DNA of 26,632 bases from positions 1-26,632 of the forward strand of contig JAZQFJ010000092.1 in NCBI GenBank assembly GCA_045539475.1, in the 5' to 3' direction. Source of the DNA: SIG480 sp045539475 (lineage in GTDB: Bacteria; Bacillota; Clostridia; Oscillospirales; JAAYXM01). The notes beneath the pieces are model-generated. The model ran no database searches, was not told the DNA's origin, and worked only from the letters and a program-made list of their open reading frames with translations. Positions 13,813 to 22,500 of the stretch are shown here, in pieces. A program made the translations under genes and the position numbers. Each line of letters opens with the position of its first letter. Within the stretch, counting starts at the first letter, position 1.

Positions 13813-16467
13813 ATGAAAAGATTTTTATCTATTATTCTCGCAATCGCAATGGTTATATCAATGATTCCCGCAGCGTTTGCAAGCGGAGAGATGGGAAAGG
13901 CCGGAATCAGCATTCAGTATGATACTTACTCGGGCAGTAATACATCAGGTTTTTCTGATGCAAGCTTGATAGACTATACACGAAGCAACGGAAGAATAGA
14001 ATACTTTGGAACCACAAGCACAGCAAAATACCCCTATTCGTGGGATCAGACTGCAAAAAACACTATGGGTGAGGGTACATTCAGATTTATCGCAGCCTTC
14101 GTCCTTACAGCAGGTAGCAATGAATATACAGCATATAAAATAAGAATCCCTGAAAAAGGTGACTATATAACTTCACTTTACTATCTTGCCTGCGCAAATG
14201 ACGATGCGGCAAGAAACGGAAGTCTGTATATCCTTCCCTATAAAGAAGGAATGGATATTGCAAGTGAACTTTCCAATGAAAATCTTGTGCTTCCAAATGT
14301 AGACTTCTATAATGAAACAAACAAGTTCAAGACTACTGAGGAAGTTTCTTTCACTGCAACGACCGCAGGTGAATATCTTATGGTATGGAAAAACACCGGA
14401 GATACAGGCACAAGAATTACTCCTGTAAGACTCACTCTTAACGGAGGCGACGGAAAAACACCTATCTGTGCGGACGTAAATGTTGTGGATGAAGAGCTTG
14501 ATGCAGGAACAAAAGAAACCACAGAAATTACACTCAGTAATGTATTTATGTCTGACGGCAATGCGGCAACAACAGAGGATACACAGAACGTAACATACAC
14601 AAGCACAAATAAAAATGTTGCAACTGTTTCGGAAAATGTCGTAACAGCAAAAATGGCAGGAAAAACAACTATACGCGCAATGGTCGGAGAATATGTGCTA
14701 GGTGAAAAAGAAATCGAGGTTATAAACACAAACCTTTCGGGAATCAGCATTCAGTATGATACTTATGCAGGAACTAATGCAGACGGTTTTAGCGATGCAA
14801 GCATGATAAACTATACACGTAATAACGGAAGAATAGAATACTTTGGAACCACAAGCACAGCAAAATACCCCTATTCATGGGATCAGACTGCAAAAAACAC
14901 TATGAGTGAGGGGATTTACAGATTTATCGCAGCCTTCGTCCTTACAGCAGGTAGCGATGAATATACAGCATATAAAATAAGAGTGCCTGAAAAAGGTGAT
15001 TATATAACTTCACTTTACTATCTTGCCTGCGCAAATGACGATGCGGCAAGAAGCGGAAGTCTGTATATCCTTCCCTATAAAGAAGGAATGGATATTGCAA
15101 GTGAACTTTCCAATGAAAATCTTGTGCTTCCAAATGTAGACTTCTATAATGAAACAAACAAGTTCAAGACTACCGAAGAGGTTAATTTCTCGGCAGAGAA
15201 CGCAGGTGAGTATATTATGGTATGGAAAAATACCGGTGATACAGGTACAAGAATCACACCTGTAAGACTCACCCTTAACGGCGGAACAGGAACAGCTCCC
15301 ATCTGGGCGGATATGTCCGTAGAAAATGCCGAGCTTGAAGTTTCCGGCACAACTACACTTACATCAACAGTGTACACATCCGACGGCAAAACCGCAACAG
15401 ATACAACAGAAATTTCTTACACAAGCACAGATATCGGTGTTGCAACTATATCCGGCACAACTGTAGAAGCAAATGGCGCAGGAACAGCAAAAATCCAGGC
15501 AAAGTCCGGCGATTATGTTCTCGGTGAAGTTGCGGTTATGGTTAATACTCCGGAATATACTGCAGCATTTAAACCGGATGATACCCAAACTGAGGTAATT
15601 ACCGCAAGCGTTGTGACACTTGTTTATCCGACAAACCTCGAGGTTACTTGCAGCGCGGAGGAAAATGCAACCGAAGGGACATGGTACGTCAAGACAGAAG
15701 AAACAGTCAATGACTACACCTTCCGCTACTGGGTTCGCGGCTTAGAGGACGGAACTAAAAAACGCATCGTTTCCTTAGAAAATGAGTTTGATTACGCACC
15801 GCAGAATGGCGCAAATTACCTCATTGCAGTTTACACTAAAGACGGCGAAGAAGCAACAGCTGATGAATACTACAACGCAAACGGTCAGCTTATTGCAACG
15901 GGAGCTGAGCCTGAACTGCCGTATATGGTAGGATACGGTAAGGCAACAGAATGGATTTCGCGCGGTAATGGGGTTTTTGAAGCAGCTTATGGTAGCGTTC
16001 AGAGTTATACGATAACCGTAAACGGAAAAGAAAATACTTACAATTACGGCGATCCTGTACGGTGTGTTGCAGCTTCTGAAGAGAATGGACAGAAGTTCTT
16101 TGGATGGACAAAACAGGGTGAAGACGATGAAAACCCCGTTCTCGTTTCAGCAGATACTAGCTATACCTTCTACGCTTGGGAGGACTGTGAGGTTACGGCT
16201 GTATACAAGAATGAGGAGCCTGTGTTTGCAGGTGAGAAGAGAAAAATTCTTCTTGATACGATAACGCTCGGAAGTGATACCGCAATTATGGCAGAGTTCA
16301 TCGGTTTTGGCGATGCAGTTGAACGCGGAATTATCCTCGGAACAAAATCGTATGCGATGACAAAAAAAGCAGCAACTCAGTTTACAATCGTAAACGACGA
16401 GAAAGCGGCAAACATTTCCGGTTACGCAATCCTTGCAGACGGAACAAAAGTGATTTATAATAAGTAG
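13813..16467 (+). CDS. Secreted modular protein with two copies of an unknown module plus Big2-like domains
   Basis: The start at 13813 (MKRFLS) is chosen because GGGAGG (13797-13802) is 10 bases upstream; ATGs at 13795 and 13807 are too close to it. The 884-residue protein has a signal peptide (residues 1-23, ...IPAAFA). It then holds two tandem 279-residue units (starting at about residues 31 and 310). Each unit is a ~185-residue module (ISIQYDTY ... TAKYPYSWDQTAKNTM ... RFIAAFVLTAG ... ITPVRLTLNGG) followed by a Big2-type Ig domain. The C-terminal 300 residues include FFGWT-type repeat-like sequence and end VIYNK. I recognise no catalytic domain and no SLH, LPXTG or transmembrane anchor. 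The module looks like a beta-sandwich, perhaps carbohydrate-binding; the function is unknown. Confidence 0.88.
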   Translation: MKRFLSIILAIAMVISMIPAAFASGEMGKAGISIQYDTYSGSNTSGFSDASLIDYTRSNGRIEYFGTTSTAKYPYSWDQTAKNTMGEGTFRFIAAFVLTAGSNEYTAYKIRIPEKGDYITSLYYLACANDDAARNGSLYILPYKEGMDIASELSNENLVLPNVDFYNETNKFKTTEEVSFTATTAGEYLMVWKNTGDTGTRITPVRLTLNGGDGKTPICADVNVVDEELDAGTKETTEITLSNVFMSDGNAATTEDTQNVTYTSTNKNVATVSENVVTAKMAGKTTIRAMVGEYVLGEKEIEVINTNLSGISIQYDTYAGTNADGFSDASMINYTRNNGRIEYFGTTSTAKYPYSWDQTAKNTMSEGIYRFIAAFVLTAGSDEYTAYKIRVPEKGDYITSLYYLACANDDAARSGSLYILPYKEGMDIASELSNENLVLPNVDFYNETNKFKTTEEVNFSAENAGEYIMVWKNTGDTGTRITPVRLTLNGGTGTAPIWADMSVENAELEVSGTTTLTSTVYTSDGKTATDTTEISYTSTDIGVATISGTTVEANGAGTAKIQAKSGDYVLGEVAVMVNTPEYTAAFKPDDTQTEVITASVVTLVYPTNLEVTCSAEENATEGTWYVKTEETVNDYTFRYWVRGLEDGTKKRIVSLENEFDYAPQNGANYLIAVYTKDGEEATADEYYNANGQLIATGAEPELPYMVGYGKATEWISRGNGVFEAAYGSVQSYTITVNGKENTYNYGDPVRCVAASEENGQKFFGWTKQGEDDENPVLVSADTSYTFYAWEDCEVTAVYKNEEPVFAGEKRKILLDTITLGSDTAIMAEFIGFGDAVERGIILGTKSYAMTKKAATQFTIVNDEKAANISGYAILADGTKVIYNK
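13903..14739 (+). repeat. Surface-module unit, copy 1
   Basis: 837-bp unit (module plus Big2-like domain) in tandem with copy 2. Bases 14217-14336 are identical to 15054-15173, a 120-bp exact match at an offset of 837. Confidence 0.9.
14740..15560 (+). repeat. Surface-module unit, copy 2
   Basis: Second copy of the 279-residue unit. It differs from copy 1 mainly at the start, at the EEVNFSAENAGEY segment, and in the Ig-like part. Confidence 0.9.
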
Positions 16468-16473
16468 TACAGC

Positions 16474-16504
16474 AGGGGAGGATGGACGGCGTTCATTCTC
16501 CCTT
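16474..16504 (+). other. Hairpin between the two surface-protein genes
   Basis: Eleven-bp stem with two G-U pairs (16474-16484 with 16494-16504) and a 9-base loop. It is followed by GTAATCACC rather than a T run, with a C8T7 tract 13 bases later. It may be a weak terminator or an mRNA-processing or stability element. Confidence 0.4.
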
Positions 16505-16517
16505 GTAATCACCAGAA

Positions 16518-16538
16518 CCCCCCCCTTTTTTTGAAAGG
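16518..16538 (+). promoter_or_regulatory. C8-T7 homopolymer tract at the ribosome binding site of the giant gene
   Basis: Eight C (16518-16525) then seven T (16526-16532) directly precede GAAAGGAG. CCTTT (16524-16528) can pair with AAAGG (16534-16538), which would hide part of the Shine-Dalgarno site. Changes in tract length could alter this; the effect is inferred. Confidence 0.45.
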
Positions 16539-16547
16539 AGCAAACAT

Positions 16548-19500
16548 ATGAAAAGATTATTATCATTACTCCTCACGGCAGTGATGCTTATATCTCTTCT
16601 GCCATCGGTTGCCATTGCGGCACCGGAAGCCGGAATAACGGTTGAGTATTACACTTACGTAAACAGTAATTCAGGTTGTGCCGATGCAAGCAAGATAGAC
16701 TGGGCAAAATACAACGGAAGAATAGAATATCTTAAAGAAACAAGCACAGCAAAATATCCGTATTCGTGGGATCAGACGGCAAAAAACACCATGGGAGAGG
16801 GCACATACAGATTCATCGCTGCCTTCGTTCTTACAGCAGGTAGCGATGAATACATAGCATATAAGATAAGAGTGCCAGAGAAGGGTGATTATACGGCATC
16901 TCTTTATTATCTTGCCTGCGCGAATGCCGATGCGGCGCGAAGCGGAAGCCTTTATATCCTTCCTCCGGGAAGTGAAACAAATATTGAAGGTGCACTTTCC
17001 ACTGCAACGCCGGTAATTTCGGGCGTAAACTTCTATGACGAAACAAATAAGTTCAAGACTACTGAGGAAGTTTCTTTCACTGCAACGACCGCCGGTGAGT
17101 ATATTATGGTATGGAAAAACACCGGTAGTACGGGCGCAAGAATTACTCCCGTAACGCTCACTCTCAACGGCGGAACGGGAAAAGCACCCATCTGGGTAGC
17201 AGAGTGGGAGTCTGAGGAGGAACCCGTTTACGTCGGGGATGAGATAACGCTGAACCCCAAGGTATATATGTCCGACGCAACAGTGGCGAATGCCGATGAA
17301 AAAATGGCTGTTGAATACATAAGCCTTAATACGTCTGTCGCAACGGTCTCGGGAACAACGATTAAAGCAGTAGGCGAAGGCACAGCAAAAATTCAGGCAA
17401 AGTACGGCGATCTTCTTCTTGGTGAAACTGAGATCGAGACAAAAGTCCGTGTTTATGATGCGATAGAAAGTGCATCTCTTTCCTTCCGCGCGGAGGCGAT
17501 TCCCGTCGGATACAGCGATGTTGCAAAGCTTTCTCTTGTATCGGAGAAAGGCGAGGCGTATTTTGACCCGTATACCGTAAGCTTTGAATGCACTCAGGAA
17601 GAAGAATACGCATCCATAGATAAAAATGGAAAGCTCACAGCACTGCAGCCGGGAACGGTTACGGTTACGGCACACATAACAGACACAAAGCAGAATACCG
17701 TAACAGCAGAAACAACAATTCAGATTGTTGATGCTGCAGAGCCAACGGGGCAGCCTGTAATCATAGATTTCAATGCGGTTGACCGCGATCCTGATCTTGG
17801 CGAGAGTGTGTCCGGAAAAACTGTATATCCCGTCTGGGCATTCAGCGGAAAGAAAATAAAGGTGGTTGAAGAAAAATCAACAACCCTAAAAACACATCTT
17901 AATGTTAAAAATGAAGGTCTTTCCTCTCTTGACGGAGTGACAAGACCAAGAAATCTCCTTCTCCTTAATTCTGAAGGAACAAAATGGACGGAAGGCGACG
18001 GAAGAGAAGGAAGAATTACCTTTAAAATCCAAATGGACACAACCGTGCCCGGCTGGTATAAGGTTTCTCTATCCGGCGGTAAGTGGACATCGGCAGGTGT
18101 ATGGCATGTATACTTCGGCGATGAGTATGCCGGCGTATTCTCAAGCCGTGATATTGACTATCCCGGCAATAGCCCCTGGACAGATTTCGAGGCTGAGAAG
18201 CTCGGAACAGTTTATATAGAGCCGGATGCTGACGGCTGGGCAGAAATGAGCTTTCGTCTTGCTGATTTCGGCTACGGAAGCACGGCCGGAGTTCATGATA
18301 AAGCGCTTCGCTCAGAATCGGCACGCCTTCTTCTCTCAAAGCTTACGCTCACTCCGACCGGGTGGTGGAACAGCGCAGAGGAAGTAGGCGTAAATGTTCC
18401 GGAAAAAATCATTGTCGGAGAAAAAGCAAACCTTACGGCGTTTCTGGCAGATGGTGACAATTCTCCCGTGGCATATAGTGAGTATGACAGCAACGGTGAG
18501 AAAAACAAAAACGATAGCTTTAAGGTAGAGATAGTTTCCGGAAGCAGTGTGGAGCTGCGTGAAGAAAATACATACGCAAACGGTAGTATTATAGGAAATA
18601 TGTACAGTGCAGTTGTGCTTGCTAAAAAGCCGGGTGATACTGTCCTGAAAGTTACGGCGAAAAAAGACGGCATTGAATATACCCGTGATGTAACGGTTAC
18701 TGTCGTTGAATATCCGGTGCTTGAGAAAGTAAACCTCACTCTTGCAAAAAAAGCTATTCCCGCAACGAGGACAACCTCGGCAAGCTTCGAGCTTATCCGT
18801 GCGGGAGACGGAGCAGAATATACGGAAGCATATGAGGCTTTCTATGAAAGCACAGTTCCCGCAGCTGCAACGGTTGACGAAAAGACCGGTGAAATAACCG
18901 CTCACTCCGAGGGCGAAACGGTTATACGTCTTACTGTTACTGACTACAAGGGCAATGAGGTATCGGCAGAATGTCCGCTCATCGTAACAGAAAAACCGTA
19001 TCTCAAAACCCTTTCCGTCAGCGGAAGCCGGGTTCTTCTTCCGGGCGAGAAAGCTCAAATATCCGCAGGTGCGGTTATGACAGACGGTGTGATTGTATCT
19101 GCCGAAGAATACGAAATAAACTTTGAAAGCGCAGACGAAGAGGTTCTTACCGTAACTGAAAACGGTGAGGTTACGGCGCGAAAACTCGGTTCTGTTGCCG
19201 TAATTGTAACTGCAACAAATGAAAAAGGGGAAAAATGTCTGAGCGTATTCCCGATTGATATTGTTCCTGAGGCATCGGATATAGTTATTGATTTTTCAAA
19301 GACAGAAGAAGCTGATGGACGAGGCATTCCGTCTGTCTCGCCGGGATATAGCGTGCTTACCGAAGAAGGAAGCGCAAATTATTTCAGAAAATTTTACTGT
19401 GAGGATACGAAAAAGCTTCAGGTTTTCCAGATTGGAACACCCTCGGCAAGCAACAAACCCTGGCCGGAAAACGGAGAAACAAGCGGAACGCTTGCTCTTT

Positions 19501-22500
19501 CCGTAAATGCAGACATTGCAGGTTATTACAGCATGAGCGTAATCGGCGGTCTGTGGTATGCAGGAAGTGATTATTCAGTTTTCGTAAATGATTCTTATGC
19601 CGGAGACGTGTCCTTCCATAAGGATAAGAGTGAGAGTGACAAGCTCTTGTCAGGTGAGAAGCAGCAGCTTAATACCGTATATCTTAAAAAGGGAGAAAAC
19701 AAAGTTTACTTCCGGTTTAAGAAAATATATGAAGGTTCAGCTCCGTATCTTGTCCTCAATAACATAACCTTTAAGGTGGTAAAAGAGGCTGTTTCGTTCA
19801 AAGAGCTTGTTATGAGCGAAATTCCTTCTCAGCTTGCGGTTGGCGAGGTGTTTGCGGATACCGTTTCAGTTGGACTTACCGACGGGAGCATCCTTGCTAT
19901 TGGTCCTGCTGCAACGGGCGAGGAAATTGATGAAGAAAATAAAATTTCCGCAGAGCTTCGCGGAGACGGTTGCATTGACATGACCGGATTTGCATACGAG
20001 CTTTGCAATGCGGCGAAGAGAACATATAAGCTCACGGCAAACAAAGCAGGAGAAGCAAAGCTTGTTTTCACTGTCGTTTTGGATGGAAAAACACAGACCT
20101 TTGAATACACGATAATGGTTGTTGAGGACGAGCTTGTCGGTGCAGATGCGAGAGCGGAGGCGGATGAGCTTTATGCAGGAGATGCATCACGTCTTGTTGC
20201 AAAGGCGATTTTCAAAAGCGGAAGGGAAAGCGAAAATTCGCAGTCCGTAACCGCAGAGTATGAATCCCTTACACCGGAAATTGCAACCGTGGAAAACGGA
20301 ATGCTTGTTACGCATAAAGAAGGTACGGCGAAGATAAAGGTAACTCTCACGTTCTACAATACTGTTACGGGAGAACCCCATACGGCTGAAGGCACGGCGA
20401 AAATTGAAGTTCAGCCGCAGGGAATGGCAAGAATTGAAGCAACTGCCGGCGGAAGCCGAACCATCCGCCTTACCGAGAAGGGAAAGGAAGACACCGTTCC
20501 GCTTTATGCTCAGGCGATAAGCAACCTCGGCGAGAAAATGGATATGACGGGTGCGGTCGTTTCGGCACGCGCGTTAACTCCGGAATACGCAGAGCTTAAC
20601 GGAATCAATATTCTTCCGGTTTCGGAGGGCAATGCGCAGTTTGAAGTGACCGTAACAACTGCCGACAAGCGAACCCGCTCACAGGTAGTAACACTCCGTG
20701 TTGTATACGGAAAGGATAAAGCAACGTATTATACGGCGGAAAGAGCTTTGGCGGCACAAGAGAATATAAAGACATATAGATGGGCGAAAAGCACTGCTGA
20801 AAGTTATATAAAGAGAGCAGACAAGTATTTGACAAATCTTGACGCGATATATGAGCTTATACCGTCGGAGGGGATACCGCGTACTCTCGCGTTGGGAGAG
20901 ATGAATGACCCGTTATCCTATTACTGCCGATACTGTAATGTTAATCTTATGAAGGAATACGGCTCAATTCCGTGGCTTCACGATCCGATAAACCGCCCGT
21001 GGAAGATACAGTGTCCGGACTGTAAGCGCCTTTTCCCGAGTAACGATTTTGAAAGCTTCTATAAACTGGGTCTCAACGAATACGGTGAATTTGACCGCAT
21101 GCGCGCACTCGAGGCGCACAGAGAGTTGTTCGGTGATAAATCCGTAACTGAGCCGGGAAAAGAGAACAGTGCACAGTGGAAGAAGTATTACGGATATGGC
21201 GTAAAGGGCGGATATCTCTATAATGAGTTGTATGAAAATGACAATTTAGCAGAGGTAAAAACTCTTAACGGCGGAAATAGGCTGCGTGACGGAGAAACAC
21301 AGGAAACATGGGGCGTTGATGACAGTCTCGGTTATGTTCCGTCAATGAGTGATGGAACTCCGTATGGCTTTGATGATACATCAGGAAAGACTGCTGAGCG
21401 TAGAACTGAACGTCACGGATACATTGCCGAGTATGTTCACTTCGGCTTATGGCGGCGCGAAAGCGAGGGATATGCCGGAGCATTGATTCGAAATGTTGTA
21501 ATGGACTGTGCCTATGCTTATTTTTACACCGGCGATATAAAGTACGGAAGAGTGGCGGCTGTTCTTCTCGACCGCATCGCAGACTTTTATCCGTATTATG
21601 AAATAAAACCGTGGATCGGAAGATTCCGGGTAAACGATGGAGGCTCCGGTTGCGGCGGTATTATGGGAAATATCGTAGAGTCGCAGGAAATGGTGCGATA
21701 CATATCGGCTTATGACATGGTTTACGATGTATATGATGACCCGTTTGTTGTCAATTTCCTTGCAGAAAAAGGCAAAAAGCTGAAATTTCGTTATGCCAAG
21801 GAAACTCCTTCGCAGATTCGCACAAATATTGAGGATGGTATTATAAGAACGGTTCTCGAAGGACTTCGGGATCATTCAATAAACGGAAACTTCGGTCTGC
21901 CGCAAAAGGCAAATGCTGTTGCAGCGGTAGTTCTTGACAGTATGCCGGAAACCGCCGAGTGGCTTGATTTTATGATGGCAGCCGGATGGCATCGCGACCC
22001 GGCAAAAGAAGTTACCGGAGGCGGTATCGGAGAGGTTCTTGTAAATACAATTGATGCCGACGGGCAGGGAAATGAAGGCTCGCAGTATAATATCGCGTGG
22101 CATACAAACCTGCTTTCCGTGCAGGAGATTCTGGATGCTTATGAAGACGCCGGAACGGCTGATTTGTACAGTAATCCGAAGTTTATACAGATGTTTTATT
22201 CCAACATTCCGCTTATAGCAACGTATTACACTCCCGCTATCGGAGATTCCGGAACCACTCAGGGAAGCGGATTATGGTTGCAGAAAAGTGCTATGCAGGA
22301 GGGCTGGAAGAACATCGGTGATCCGGTGTTTGCGCAGCTTCTGTATAAGCTGAACGGAAACTCAGCCGAAGACCTTAAATACGGGATATATGAAAAGAAT
22401 CCCGAGCGCCTTGAAGATGAGGTGCGAGCGGTTATCGAACAGTTCGGCGAGTTCAAACCAAAATCCGAGATGATGACCAACTTCGGCTTTGGAATAATTC

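Noticed and set aside
16671..17675. 334-residue open frame on the minus strand
   Set aside because: It lies wholly opposite the giant surface-protein gene, is rich in Cys and Arg runs typical of antisense frames, and has no ribosome binding site or recognisable domain.
18336..19058. 240-residue open frame on the minus strand
   Set aside because: Antisense shadow of the Ig-like region of the giant gene; composition is unlike a real protein.
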